A DNA stretch of 64,000 nucleotides from Streptomyces sp. S465 (GCF_026898115.1 NZ_CP114036.1:5698001-5762000); one strand, 5' to 3'; positions 35,747 through 44,816 are shown, counted from the stretch's first letter. The notes: a model not told the origin generated them from the sequence alone. A program made the numbers and translations.

Positions 35747-36640
35747 GTGCCCATGAACGACAGCGTGATCATCACCTGTGCCCTCACCGGCGCCGGTGAC
35801 ACGGTGGGCCGCAGCCCCCACGTCCCCGTCACCCCCGAGCAGATAGCCCGCTCCGCCGTCGAGGCCGCGGAGGCCGGGGCGGCCGTGGTCCACATCCACG
35901 TACGCGACCCCGAGACCGGCGCCCCCGCCCGCGACCCGCGGCTTTACCGCGAGGTCGTGGAGCGGGTCAAGGAGACCGGCACCGACGTCGTCATCAACCT
36001 CACCGCGGGTATGGGCGGCGACCTGGTCATCGACCCCGAGCACCCGCTCACCCACCTCCCCGGCACCGACCTGGTCAGCGGCCTGGACCGGCTGCCGCAC
36101 GTCGAGGAGCTGCTCCCCGACATCTGCACCCTCGACTGCGGCTCGCTCAACTTCGGCGACGGCAGCAACCTCTACGTCTCCACCCCCGACATGCTGCGCA
36201 CCGGCGCCAAGCGGATCCAGGAGCTGGGCGTCCGCCCCGAGCTGGAGATCTTCGACACCGGGCAGCTGTGGTTCGCCAAGCAGCTGCTGGCCGAGGGGCT
36301 GCTCGACGACCCGACCGTCTTCCAGCTCTGCATGGGCATCCCGTGGGGCGCCCCGGCCGATCCGGGCGTGCTCCAGGCGATGGTCGGCATGCTGCCCGAG
36401 GGCGCCCAGTGGGCCAGCTTCGCGCTGGGCCGGATGCAGATGCCGTGGGTGGCGCAGTCCATCCTGCTCGGCGGCAACGTACGGGTCGGGCTGGAGGACA
36501 ACCTCTACCTCAGCCGGGGCGTCAAGGCCACCAATGGCCGGCTCGTCGAGCGCGCGGTCCAGATCACCGAGCTGCTGGGCGCGAAGGTCGCCACACCGGA
36601 CGAGGCCCGGCGACGGCTCGGCCTCAAGCCCCGCGCGTAA
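35747..36640 (+). CDS. BKACE-family enzyme, probable 3-dehydrocarnitine cleavage enzyme
   Basis: This 297-residue beta-keto acid cleavage enzyme has the TIM-barrel zinc motif VVHIHVRDPETG (HxH) near residue 47, VINLTAGMGGD, LDCGSLNFG and the late NVRVGLEDNLYL (Glu zinc ligand). BKACE enzymes exchange a beta-keto acid with acetyl-CoA to give acetoacetate and a new acyl-CoA. With a 3-hydroxyacyl-CoA-type dehydrogenase and a thioesterase next to it, the expected substrate is 3-dehydrocarnitine, giving betainyl-CoA. The GTG at 35747 follows AAAGGGAGAG; an ATG two codons later is also possible. Confidence 0.88.
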   Translation: MPMNDSVIITCALTGAGDTVGRSPHVPVTPEQIARSAVEAAEAGAAVVHIHVRDPETGAPARDPRLYREVVERVKETGTDVVINLTAGMGGDLVIDPEHPLTHLPGTDLVSGLDRLPHVEELLPDICTLDCGSLNFGDGSNLYVSTPDMLRTGAKRIQELGVRPELEIFDTGQLWFAKQLLAEGLLDDPTVFQLCMGIPWGAPADPGVLQAMVGMLPEGAQWASFALGRMQMPWVAQSILLGGNVRVGLEDNLYLSRGVKATNGRLVERAVQITELLGAKVATPDEARRRLGLKPRA

Positions 36641-36675
36641 TCCCCCCACCGCCCGCTCCCCACCCGAGGATCGCC

Positions 36676-37692
36676 ATGCCCTCACCACCCCGTACCCCCG
36701 AAGAGGTCCGCCGCGTCGCCTGCGTCGGCGCCGGAGTCATCGGCGGCGGCTGGGCCGCCCACTTCCTGGCCCGCGGCTACGACGTCACCGCCTGGGACCC
36801 GGCCCCCGACGCCGAGGAGAAGCTGCGCCGTCTCGTGGCCGCCGCCTGGCCCGCCCTGGAGCGGATCGGCCTCGCCGACGGCGCTTCACCCGACCGGCTG
36901 ACCGTCGCCGCGACCGCCGAGGAGGCCGTGGCCGACGCACAGTTCGTCCAGGAGAGCGCCCCCGAGAAGCTGGAGCTGAAGCGGTCGCTGCTGGCCCGGC
37001 TGGACGCGGCGGCCCCGCCCGGTGTCGTGATCGCGTCCTCCACCTCCGGCTATCCGATGACCGATATGCAGACCGAGGCCGCCGACCCCGGCCGGCTCGT
37101 CGTCGGTCACCCCTTCAACCCGCCGTACCTCATACCGCTGGTCGAGGTCGTCGGCGGGGAGCGGACCGACGCCGCCGCGGTCGAATGGGCCGCACGCTTC
37201 TACAAGGTGGCGGGCAAGTCCGTCATCACCATGGAGCGCGAGCTGCCCGGTTTCATCGCCAACCGGCTCCAGGAGGCGCTGTGGCGCGAGGCGCTGCACA
37301 TGGTCGCCAACGGCGAGGCCACGGTGAAGGAGATCGACGACTCGATCACCGAGGGACCGGGGCTGCGGTGGGCTTTCATGGGCCCCTGCCTCACGTTCGC
37401 CCTGGCGGGCGGCGAGGGAGGCATGGGACATATGCTCGACCACTTCGGACCCTCGTTGAAGTCTCCGTGGACCCGTCTCGAGGCGCCTGAGCTGGACGCC
37501 ACGCTGCGTACGGCCATGGTCGAGGGCTGTGACGAGGCGGCCGGCGGCCGTACCATCGCGCAGCTCGTCGCGGAGCGCGACCAGGGCGTCATCGACGTCC
37601 TGCGGGCGACCGGCCGGCTGCCGCGGCAGCGCACCGAGGGGACGGACGGCATCGCAAGCACCACCAGCAGCAGCATGGGAGACGAGACATGA
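36676..37692 (+). CDS. 3-hydroxyacyl-CoA dehydrogenase family, probable L-carnitine dehydrogenase
   Basis: This 338-residue enzyme has the NAD motif VACVGAGVIGGGWAAHFL near residue 15 and the HAD C-terminal domain with VGHPFNPPYLIPLVEVV (catalytic His) and PGFIANRLQEALWREALHM. Carnitine dehydrogenases belong to this family and oxidise carnitine to 3-dehydrocarnitine. The BKACE gene precedes it by 35 bp and the thioesterase overlaps it by four bases, so all three form one operon that yields glycine betaine. A fatty-acid beta-oxidation role is less likely given these partners. Confidence 0.87.
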   Translation: MPSPPRTPEEVRRVACVGAGVIGGGWAAHFLARGYDVTAWDPAPDAEEKLRRLVAAAWPALERIGLADGASPDRLTVAATAEEAVADAQFVQESAPEKLELKRSLLARLDAAAPPGVVIASSTSGYPMTDMQTEAADPGRLVVGHPFNPPYLIPLVEVVGGERTDAAAVEWAARFYKVAGKSVITMERELPGFIANRLQEALWREALHMVANGEATVKEIDDSITEGPGLRWAFMGPCLTFALAGGEGGMGHMLDHFGPSLKSPWTRLEAPELDATLRTAMVEGCDEAAGGRTIAQLVAERDQGVIDVLRATGRLPRQRTEGTDGIASTTSSSMGDET

Positions 37693-38162
37693 GCACCACG
37701 CTCCCCGACTACCGGCAGACCGTACGTCCCGAGTGGATCGACTACAACGGCCACATGAGCGAGGCGTTCTACGTCCTCGTCTTCGGCCACAGCACCGACG
37801 AGATGATGGTGGAGACCGGGCTGGACTCCGCCTACCGGGAGAAGACCGGCTGCTCCCTCTACACCGTGGAGTCGCACATCCGGTATCTGCGCGAGGTCGA
37901 CGAGGGCGCGGACCTCACCATCCGTACGCGGGTGCTCGGCGTGGACGAGAAGAAGGTGCGGTTCGCCCATGAGATGCACGTGGGCGAACCGGACGGCGCC
38001 CCCGTGGCCACGACCGAGCTGCTCGCGCTCCACGTCGACCAGAAGGAGGGCCGCTCGGCGCCGTTCCCGGAGGAGGTGCGGGAGCGGCTGACGGACCTGG
38101 TCGAGAAGAGCCCCGAGTGGGCGGGCCGGGGGATCGGCCCGGTTCCGGCCGAGGCGGGTTGA
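37689..38162 (+). CDS. Hot-dog thioesterase, probable betainyl-CoA thioesterase
   Basis: This 157-residue 4HBT-type protein begins PDYRQTVRPEWIDYNGHMSEAFY; the Asp-Tyr-Asn-Gly-His segment is the active-site signature of the thioesterase family. Its ATG overlaps the dehydrogenase stop by ATGA. In the carnitine pathway it would hydrolyse betainyl-CoA to glycine betaine and CoA, completing the operon. A hairpin terminator follows at 38202. Confidence 0.88.
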   Translation: MSTTLPDYRQTVRPEWIDYNGHMSEAFYVLVFGHSTDEMMVETGLDSAYREKTGCSLYTVESHIRYLREVDEGADLTIRTRVLGVDEKKVRFAHEMHVGEPDGAPVATTELLALHVDQKEGRSAPFPEEVRERLTDLVEKSPEWAGRGIGPVPAEAG

Positions 38163-38201
38163 ACGACCACCGGCGCTCCTGAACGACCGCCGGCCTTCCT
38201 G

Positions 38202-38240
38202 AACGCCCCGGCCCCGGAACCGTCCGGGGGCCGGGGCGTT
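38202..38240 (+). terminator. Hairpin after the carnitine operon
   Basis: The arms 38202-38218 and 38223-38240 pair over 17 bp with one bulged G and an ACCG loop. It begins 39 bp after the thioesterase stop. It is strongly GC, with a short TTACT tail. Confidence 0.8.
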
Positions 38241-38335
38241 ACTCGTTCCGTACCCGTTCCGGACCGGGTGAGGTTGAATGGCGGTGGAGGAACCCGACAG
38301 ACGCGGGGGACGCGCCTACGAGGAGTGACGACGCC

Positions 38336-39184
38336 ATGGCGGACGCCGGACCGGACGGCAAGGGCCGGCGCGTCGAGCTGAGCGGGGTGCCCGAGACCCT
38401 GCTGTGGAACCTCTATATGCGGGCCGCCGAGGCCCGCCGGCCGCGGACCGTGCTCGAGGACCCCAAGGCCGTGGAGCTGGTCGAGCGCATCGACTACCCC
38501 TTCGAGGAGACCTTCGGGACGCCCAACCCGCTGCTGGCCCAGGGCCACGCGCTGCGGGTCCGCACCTTCGACGCCGCCGTACGGGCGTTCCTCGACGAGC
38601 ATCCGGACGGCACCGTCGTCGCGCTCGCCGAGGGGCTGGAGACGCAGTTCTGGCGGGTGGACAACGGACGGGCGCGCTGGCTGTGCGTGGAGCTGCCGGA
38701 GACCGCCGAGGTACGGCGGGCGCTGCTGCCGGACGAGGAGCGGCGGCGCACCCTCGCCCGGTCGGCGCTCGACCTGTCCTGGCGGGACGAGGTCGATCCG
38801 GGGCGCGGAGTGCTGATCACCGCCCAGGGGCTGCTGATGTATCTGCGGCCGGCCGAGGTGCGGGACCTGATCGCGGGGTGCGCCGAGCGGTTCCGGGGCG
38901 GGGCGCTGGTCTTCGACGCGGTGCCGCGGTGGTTCAGCGCCCGCACGATGCGCGGCGGGATGCGCACCGCGCAGGGCTATCGCACCCCGCCCATGCCGTG
39001 GGGGATGGACGCGGGTGAGCTGCCGAAGGTGCGGACGGCCCATCCGGCGATCACGGACGTACGCGAGGTGCCGCCGCCGCGCGGGCGCGGGTTCTACTTC
39101 GGGGCACTGGCGCCCCTGATGCGGTGGCTGCCGGCGGTACGGAACCTGCGGCCGACGATGACGGCGATCGCCCGCTTCTCCTGA
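38336..39184 (+). CDS. Leucine carboxyl methyltransferase (LCM)-family methyltransferase
   Basis: This 282-residue protein matches the bacterial PPM1/LCM methyltransferase family, with GVPETLLWNLYMRAAEARRP near the start, VALAEGLETQFWRVDNGRARWLCVELP as the SAM-binding region, and ITAQGLLMYLRPAEVRDLI. Family members methylate carboxyl or hydroxyl groups of small molecules, often in secondary metabolism. GAGGAG precedes the ATG. It is monocistronic, and its substrate is not evident. Confidence 0.82.
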   Translation: MADAGPDGKGRRVELSGVPETLLWNLYMRAAEARRPRTVLEDPKAVELVERIDYPFEETFGTPNPLLAQGHALRVRTFDAAVRAFLDEHPDGTVVALAEGLETQFWRVDNGRARWLCVELPETAEVRRALLPDEERRRTLARSALDLSWRDEVDPGRGVLITAQGLLMYLRPAEVRDLIAGCAERFRGGALVFDAVPRWFSARTMRGGMRTAQGYRTPPMPWGMDAGELPKVRTAHPAITDVREVPPPRGRGFYFGALAPLMRWLPAVRNLRPTMTAIARFS

Positions 39185-39564
39185 GCCCGCGTCCCTCGGA
39201 CCGCCCCCCTCGGACCGCCCCCGGACCGCGCCCTTCTCCGCCACATCCACCCTGACGTGGCCGAAAACGTCATGCTGACGCCGGGCGAACACTAGTGGAA
39301 CCTATAGACGTTGTCGCTCAACCGTTTTTCGAGGTCATGGCGCATGCCTACAATCCCGCCTGTTCCGCTCATCGGGTGGTTCGGAAGTCTGTGCATGCGC
39401 TGTGGACATTCCGACGACGGTGTCCGTGTAGTCCGTGGAGGCATCGCCGTCCCGGCCGCGGGGCGGCATCGCATGCCTCCCAACGAGCGGGAACCTGCCG
39501 TATCCGCCACGACTACTGAACCCGGGTGAGGAGCTCGGCACGGGGGGCAGCGGAGGGAATCTGG
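39185..39564. other. 380-bp intergenic region upstream of the TrmB/LuxR-type regulator
   Basis: No coding frame with streptomycete codon bias is seen. The stretch is less GC-rich than average, contains AACCGTTTTTCGAGG near 39320-39335 and TACAAT at 39349, and ends with GGAGGG before the ATG at 39565. It probably holds the regulator promoter; I could not fix -35 and -10 boxes. Confidence 0.4.
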
Positions 39565-40563
39565 ATGCTTGAGACATTGGGTCTCGACCCGACTACCGAG
39601 AACGTCTACCGTGCCATACTCGGCCAGCCGCAGATGAGCGTGGCTGATCTTCAGGACCATCTCGGCATTTCGGAAGAAACGTTACGTCTTGCTCTGGACC
39701 GACTCAGCGCGCTCGCCCTGGTGCGACCGTCCCTCCACGATCCGCAGCGCTTCCGGATCGTGGACCCCGAAGTGCCCATGCGCCTTCTGCTCGCCCGGCA
39801 GGAAGAACGTCTCGCCCAGGAACACCAGCGGATCGAGCAGACCCGTCTCGCCGTCAGCAAGCTCATGGTCGACTTCGCCGCCACGCAGTCCCGGAAGAAC
39901 GCTCCGGGTGTCGAGCAACTCGAGGGAATCGAGGAGATCAGGGAGCGGATCAACGTCCTGAGCCATTCGGTGCGCACGGAGGTCATGGCCCTCGCTCCGG
40001 GCGGTGCGCAGAGCGCCGCGAGCATCGAGGCGGCCCGGCCGCAGGACGCCGAACTCCTCCGGCGGGGCGTGCTCATGCGGACCGTCTACCTGGACAGCAT
40101 CCGTAACAACCCCCTGACCATGCAATACGCGAACTGGCTCCGCGAACAGGGCGGCCAGGTGCGGACGGCGCCGTCGCTGCCGATCCGCATGACCATCCTG
40201 GACCGCGAGATCGCCGTCGTGCCCACGGACGGTGAGAACAGCGCTGCCGGAGCCCTGGTCCTCAACGGGACCGGGGCCCTGGTGGCGCTGACCGCGTTCT
40301 TCGAGAACATCTGGGAGAGCGCCCTGCCGCTGGGCAACGAGCCCAACCGCCGTGACGAGCGCGGCCTCGTCGGGCAGGAGGCGGAGGCGATCAAGCTGCT
40401 GGGGCAGGGGCTGACGGACGAGGCGATAGCCAAACGCCTGGGCGTCTCCCCGCGCACCGCACGCCGGATCGCCGCCGACCTGATGGAGAAAATGGGCGCC
40501 CGCAGCCGGTTCCAGGCAGGCGCCCGCGCCACGGCCATGGGGTGGATCACCGGAACCGAGTAG
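39565..40563 (+). CDS. TrmB-like / LuxR-type transcriptional regulator
   Basis: This 332-residue regulator has an N-terminal TrmB-type winged helix (YRAILGQPQMSVADLQDHLGISEETLRLALDRL, residues about 13-45), a coiled segment around 90-125, a middle sensor-like domain, and a C-terminal LuxR HTH (LLGQGLTDEAIAKRLGVSPRTARRIAADLMEKMG, about 280-315). This layout is common in streptomycete orphan regulators near specialised-metabolism genes. GGAGGG sits before the ATG at 39565, chosen over one 13 codons upstream. A perfect hairpin follows the gene. Confidence 0.88.
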   Translation: MLETLGLDPTTENVYRAILGQPQMSVADLQDHLGISEETLRLALDRLSALALVRPSLHDPQRFRIVDPEVPMRLLLARQEERLAQEHQRIEQTRLAVSKLMVDFAATQSRKNAPGVEQLEGIEEIRERINVLSHSVRTEVMALAPGGAQSAASIEAARPQDAELLRRGVLMRTVYLDSIRNNPLTMQYANWLREQGGQVRTAPSLPIRMTILDREIAVVPTDGENSAAGALVLNGTGALVALTAFFENIWESALPLGNEPNRRDERGLVGQEAEAIKLLGQGLTDEAIAKRLGVSPRTARRIAADLMEKMGARSRFQAGARATAMGWITGTE

Positions 40564-40577
40564 CGCGTCCTTCGGTA

Positions 40578-40612
40578 CGGCATACGGCATACGCCGCGTA
40601 TGCCGTATGCCG
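40578..40612. terminator. Perfect 16-bp hairpin after the TrmB/LuxR-type regulator gene
   Basis: CGGCATACGGCATACG at 40578-40593 pairs exactly with its reverse complement at 40597-40612 across a CCG loop. Each arm is itself a double CGGCATA repeat. It begins 15 bp after the stop codon. Confidence 0.85.
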
Positions 40613-40802
40613 CGCATCCCGTCGGCGAGCGGTGAGTCGTCCCCTCAGGCTCCGGCGCGGCTTCCAGGGCCGGTTTCCCGATGCGCGCCGATTGGGCAAA
40701 ACCGCGCGGTCGGCGTCAGCATGGGGCGTCCCCCCGCCCGTACCGGCGCCTGTCAGGGCTTCGGGACGGGGACGCCCGCCCCGCCGCCCCGGAAGGACAC
40801 CC

Positions 40803-41528
40803 GTGCCGACCCCATCCCCCTCCCGGTCTCAATCCCGGTCATCCCGCCGGGACTCGGCCACACCCCCGCGACCGCGCCCCCTGGACGCACTGCCGTACGC
40901 GCATCGGCTCTCGCCGTTCACCGGCGAGATCGAGCCCGAGGGCGTCTACGAGTGGCTCCACTTCGACGGCTCCGCTCTCGAGGACCTCGACGGTGAGAGC
41001 TCCCGCTTCAGCGAGTCGGCCTTCTCCTCGGTGACCTTCACCGGCGGCGGTTACCGGCGCTCACGCTTCGACGACGTCTGGCTGAACACGGTCCGCATGG
41101 TCGGCACCGATCTGTCGGAGACCACCTGGCTGAACAGCGAATGCTCCGCCGGCATCCTCGCGGGCACGGAGATCCACAGCGCCGGGATGCACCGCGTGGT
41201 CTTCCACGGCTGCAAGTTCGACTCGGTCAACCTGCGCGGTGCCGCGCTGCGGGACGTGGCGTTCGTCGACTGCCTCTTGCGCGATGTGGACTTCGGCGGG
41301 GCGACCCTGACCGGCACATCGTTCCCCGGCTCGACCCTGGACGGCGTGCACTTCCGCAAGGCCGCACTGGCCGACGTCGATCTCCACGAGGCGGCCGGAC
41401 TGCACATCGCCTCCGGGCTGGAAGCCCTGAACGGCGCGACGATCAGCTCGACCCAGCTGCTCGACCTGGCACCCGCTCTGGCCCAGGTCATCGGCCTCAC
41501 GGTGCGGGACGGTGCGGGCCGGCCGTGA
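40803..41528 (+). CDS. Pentapeptide-repeat protein
   Basis: This 241-residue protein starts at the GTG at 40803, six bases after GGAAGG; the longer upstream frame reads as low-complexity non-coding. After a Ser/Pro/Arg tail and the segment LDALPYAHRLSPFTGEIEPEGVYEWLHFDGS, it shows pentapeptide units with central F or L, for example SRFSE-SAFSS-VTFTG, VNLRG-AALRD-VAFVD and ATLTG-TSFPG-STLDG-VHFRK. These stack as a right-handed square beta-helix. Some family members mimic DNA and protect gyrase, but most have unknown roles. Confidence 0.85.
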   Translation: MPTPSPSRSQSRSSRRDSATPPRPRPLDALPYAHRLSPFTGEIEPEGVYEWLHFDGSALEDLDGESSRFSESAFSSVTFTGGGYRRSRFDDVWLNTVRMVGTDLSETTWLNSECSAGILAGTEIHSAGMHRVVFHGCKFDSVNLRGAALRDVAFVDCLLRDVDFGGATLTGTSFPGSTLDGVHFRKAALADVDLHEAAGLHIASGLEALNGATISSTQLLDLAPALAQVIGLTVRDGAGRP

Positions 41529-41536
41529 TACGCCGG

Positions 41537-41616
41537 TGGCCCGGCCCGGACGAGCCGGGCCAGGCCACTGACGCCCACTGACGGCGCTGTGCACGACGGC
41601 GTCGCGCACAGCGCCG
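41537..41616. terminator. Two hairpins between convergent genes
   Basis: TGGCCCGGC/GCCGGGCCA forms a 9-bp stem at 41537-41562. CGGCGCTGTGC/GCACAGCGCCG forms an 11-bp stem at 41582-41616. They lie between the convergent pentapeptide and FG-GAP genes and probably terminate both. Confidence 0.7.
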
Positions 41617-41621
41617 CCGTA

Positions 41622-43085
41622 CTACTTCGTCGCGGGCCCGGACAGCTCCGTGCCGAAGGCGGCCTTGGCCGCCGGGGAGCCGAGGTCACTCGGCCCGATG
41701 AGGGCGGAGCCCTCGGCGGTGAGGCCGTCGCCGCCCGCGTACAGGAGGGCTACCGCGCCCGCGCCGTCGGTCCGCTTCGGGACGCCGATGGCCAGGTCGG
41801 GCTTGCCGTCGCCGTTGTAGTCGGCCGGCGAGACGGACTCGCCGAAGTGGTCGTTGCCCTCCATGGAGCCGGGGACGCCCTCGGTGTCGAGGGAGAAGGT
41901 CTGCGCACCCGCGTCGGTCAGCCACTCCTTGGTGCCCTTGAGCACGGTGATGGCGCCGGCGTCGTTGTAGCCACCGGGGGCCTCGGCGGCGGTGTCGCTG
42001 ACGACGAGGTCGTCGTAGCCGTCGCCGTTGATGTCGGTGAGCTGGGAGGCGGTGCCGTTCTGCGCCTCACCCTTCCAGGTCACCGGGTTGGCGGTGTCGA
42101 GCCCCGAGGCGGTGCCCGGGTACGTCCGCAGGCGGGCGTCGTCCGGACCGTCCGAGAAGCCGGTGTCGATGACGACGTCGTCCTTGCCGTCGCCGTTGAC
42201 GTCACCCACCACGGCCCGGTACGAGGCGAACCACAGTGCCACGTCCTCGCCCAGCGGCGTGCTCTTCAGCCCCCCGGACGAGCCGGGCAGCACGCCGAGC
42301 GTGCCCTCGTCGGCGGGGTCGTCCTGGTAGGCGACGGTGACCAGGTCGGCGAAGCCGTCCCCGTTGATGTCGCCGGACGACAGGTGCTCGATGCCCGCTC
42401 CGCCACCGGGCGGGGTGACGGCGGACATCTTCGGGGTGGCGGTGTCGCGCAGGTTCGCCGCGCCGTTGACGACCTGGACCTTGTCGCCGTCGGAGATGGC
42501 GATGTCGTCACGGCCGTCGTGGTTGTAGTCGCCCACGGCCATGGTGTCGCCGAAGTACCGGTAGGCGGTGGCCGTCGGCGCGTGGAAGGCGATCGCGTCG
42601 CTGGAGAGGCCGTCCTTGGAGCCGAAGACGACCGTGACGGAACCGGCCCGCTCGGCGTCGCCGATGGACTCGTAGTTCGCGGCGACGATCAGATCGGTGT
42701 AGCCGTCCCCGTCCACATCGCCGCGCACCACGGCCGAGCCGAAGTGGTCCCCGGCCTCGGGCGTGCCGGGCACTCCCGGGCTGGCCTGCGTCAATGTGCT
42801 GTGCCGGGCGGTGTCGACACCGCCCTGGGCCCCGTAGGTCACGGCCACGTAGCCCGCCTTGGACTTCCCGGAGACGGTGCCGTCGGGCGCGCCCACGCCG
42901 AGGTCGGCATAGCCGTCCCCGTCGATGTCGCCCGTGGTCTTACCTGCCGCGGCGGCTGCGGGGGAGGGCTGGTTCTGGTCGGTTCCGTCGCCGTTCGACA
43001 CCACGGCACTGGCTCCGGCGGCCACGGCGGCGGTCACGGCGGCGCCGACCGCCACACCGACCACAGCTCTGGTCCTGTTGCGCAC
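41622..43085 (-). CDS. Secreted FG-GAP repeat beta-propeller protein
   Basis: This 487-residue protein starts at the GTG at 43085, four bases after GGAGG. An N-terminal signal peptide (VVGVAVGAAVTAAVAAGASAV) leads to seven FG-GAP repeats, each with a calcium-type loop: DIDGDGYADL, DVDGDGYTDL, DYNHDGRDDI, DINGDGFADL, DVNGDGKDDV, DINGDGYDDL and DYNGDGKPDL. Seven repeats should close an integrin-alpha-like seven-bladed propeller. Streptomycetes secrete many such proteins; their function is usually unknown, with adhesion or calcium-dependent binding likely. Confidence 0.92.
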   Translation of the reverse strand: MRNRTRAVVGVAVGAAVTAAVAAGASAVVSNGDGTDQNQPSPAAAAAGKTTGDIDGDGYADLGVGAPDGTVSGKSKAGYVAVTYGAQGGVDTARHSTLTQASPGVPGTPEAGDHFGSAVVRGDVDGDGYTDLIVAANYESIGDAERAGSVTVVFGSKDGLSSDAIAFHAPTATAYRYFGDTMAVGDYNHDGRDDIAISDGDKVQVVNGAANLRDTATPKMSAVTPPGGGAGIEHLSSGDINGDGFADLVTVAYQDDPADEGTLGVLPGSSGGLKSTPLGEDVALWFASYRAVVGDVNGDGKDDVVIDTGFSDGPDDARLRTYPGTASGLDTANPVTWKGEAQNGTASQLTDINGDGYDDLVVSDTAAEAPGGYNDAGAITVLKGTKEWLTDAGAQTFSLDTEGVPGSMEGNDHFGESVSPADYNGDGKPDLAIGVPKRTDGAGAVALLYAGGDGLTAEGSALIGPSDLGSPAAKAAFGTELSGPATK

Positions 43086-43512
43086 AAATCCTCCATGTAG
43101 TAACGCATCGGGCGCCCTCGATCCCCGGCCGCCACATGTCTCCCCCGGCAGCGGGAACGGAAGGGTCGTGGAATGAGAGCTCTCTGGAAGCTGAACGGTT
43201 GCAGAACCCAAGGAAAACGAGACAGGGTCGTAATCTTGGCCCCGCCTCGCCAACTCCCGTGCGGACCAGCGCGTTTGTCGCCAAAGACGTCCCCTTGTCC
43301 CGTTGCGGTCCGACTCGTCACCGCCCTCCGCTCCGTCAGCCCCCGTCACCGACCGTGACGGGCCAGAGTGCGCCGCGCACCGCACCGGCGCACTCTGGAC
43401 GCACGACGCACGACGCACGTACGACGCACGACGCGCGACGTACGAACACGACCTGACCGGATCGCAGTCCGCGCACCGGAACGACGCCCGCATCACCACG
43501 GGAGGTCTCACC
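43086..43512. other. Divergent intergenic region with short repeats
   Basis: This 427-bp gap separates the FG-GAP gene from the cupin gene. It contains a run of ACGACGC/CACGTAC units at about 43400-43450 (repeats of 7-8 bp) and GGGAGGTC before the cupin start. Promoters for both genes should lie here. No convincing coding frame is seen. Confidence 0.45.
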
Positions 43513-43959
43513 ATGTCGCACCACGAGTCGGCGGTAGGCGGCCCGGAGAGCCGGCCGCGCTCGGAAGCGTGGAAGACGGCGCTCACCGTGCTCCAGTCGG
43601 TGAAACCGCCGTTCGTACCGGAGGGAGCGGAGGCGATGACGGTTCTCGTCGCCTACCCGCCCGGCGACCCCGGCGCCCCTCCGCACCGCCACTCGGGGCC
43701 CGCTTTCGGCTACATGCTGGAGGGGGAGATGCTCTTCGAGCTCGAAGGCGAGCCGGAGCGGGTGATCAAGGCCGGGGAGACGTTCTGGGAGCCGGGCGGC
43801 GATGTCATCCACTACCAGGACGGGAACAACCGGACCGACTCCTGGAGCCGCTTCGTCGTCACCATGCTCTGCGCGCCGGGCCGCCCCATGCTCACCGTGG
43901 TCGACGACGAAGAACTGGCCCAGCGCCGACACCTGCGAGCCCCCCGCTCCACCAGCTGA
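43513..43959 (+). CDS. Cupin-domain protein
   Basis: This 148-residue single-domain cupin has the first motif PPHRHSGPAFGYMLEGEMLFELEG (two His and Glu metal ligands) and the second motif GETFWEPGGDVIHYQDG with the distal His. The ATG at 43513 follows GGGAGGT. Small cupins of this type bind a metal and can be oxygenases or isomerases, or simply sense ligands. It ends 15 bp from the convergent class IV enzyme gene. The function is unknown. Confidence 0.85.
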   Translation: MSHHESAVGGPESRPRSEAWKTALTVLQSVKPPFVPEGAEAMTVLVAYPPGDPGAPPHRHSGPAFGYMLEGEMLFELEGEPERVIKAGETFWEPGGDVIHYQDGNNRTDSWSRFVVTMLCAPGRPMLTVVDDEELAQRRHLRAPRSTS

Positions 43960-43974
43960 CCAGCTGACCCGCCC

Positions 43975-44757
43975 CTACAACTCCTCGCCGGGAATCGCCA
44001 GGTAGGTCTCGCGTAGCGTGCTCAGCACCGGGTGCTCGATGGCCATGGCCGTGTCGTCGATGGCCGACAGCGCACGGACGCCGATGGACGTATTGGTGGC
44101 GAAGGCGACCCGCATCTCCTTGGCCTGGCCGACGGTGACGGCGGCGACCTGGTGACCCACCCGCTCCCGCAGAAGGGCCATGGTGACGCCGGGCAGGACC
44201 GGCGCCGCCGGCCACACCACCGTGCCGTCGCCGTCGATGAAGCCCACGTTCCAGGTGCCCCCTTCGGACACGCGCCCGTCGGCCCCGACGAACAGTGCGT
44301 CGTCGAACCCGCTGAGCTGCGCGCTCCGGCGGGCGTGCAGGGGTCCGAACAGCCCGGTGTGCTTGACCTCGGGAAGGTCGCGCTCGTACCGCACGGTCAT
44401 CGCGCGCAACGGCGGCGGAGACATCGCACCGGCCGCCCGCACGGTCACCAGAACGCGCGGCTGGTCGGCGGCCGCGGGGTGCCCCATGTCCACCGTGGGG
44501 TCGTAGACCGTGACGCGAACCACACACGGCCCGCTCCGCCCGCCGAGAGCCTGCCGGACCTGCTCCCGGACCCGCCCGATGTCCAGGCCGGCACCCCACA
44601 CCGTCGCGCAGTCCCGCTCGAGACGTTCCATATGCAAGGCCAGCCCCCGGACCCGGCCGTCGGCGTCGACGCGCATCGACGTGAAGTGGCCCAGATTCGT
44701 GAGCGCCAGGGGCATCAGGTCATCGGCGGTCACGGGCCGTCCGTCGAGTGTCGCCAT
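43975..44757 (-). CDS. Class IV aminotransferase-fold protein (aminodeoxychorismate lyase-like)
   Basis: This 260-residue fold-type IV PLP enzyme has the PLP-lysine segment LPEVKHTGLFGPLHARR near residue 145, ALFVGADGRVSEGGTWNVGF near 170 and PGVTMALLRERV. The layout resembles streptomycete proteins annotated as aminodeoxychorismate lyase or branched-chain aminotransferase-like; the substrate is uncertain. No folate genes are nearby. The start at 44757 is weakly supported; an in-frame ATG at 44769 is also possible. Confidence 0.82.
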   Translation of the reverse strand: MATLDGRPVTADDLMPLALTNLGHFTSMRVDADGRVRGLALHMERLERDCATVWGAGLDIGRVREQVRQALGGRSGPCVVRVTVYDPTVDMGHPAAADQPRVLVTVRAAGAMSPPPLRAMTVRYERDLPEVKHTGLFGPLHARRSAQLSGFDDALFVGADGRVSEGGTWNVGFIDGDGTVVWPAAPVLPGVTMALLRERVGHQVAAVTVGQAKEMRVAFATNTSIGVRALSAIDDTAMAIEHPVLSTLRETYLAIPGEEL

Positions 44758-44816
44758 ACCGCCCAGCATGTCAGCGCGCCCCGCGACTGTCAGAACTGTC
44801 GCTTACTGTTCCCATC

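Noticed and set aside
43400..43450. Short ACGACGC repeats considered as a CRISPR or iteron array
   Set aside because: Units are 7-8 bp, irregular and without spacers or an adjacent rep or cas gene.
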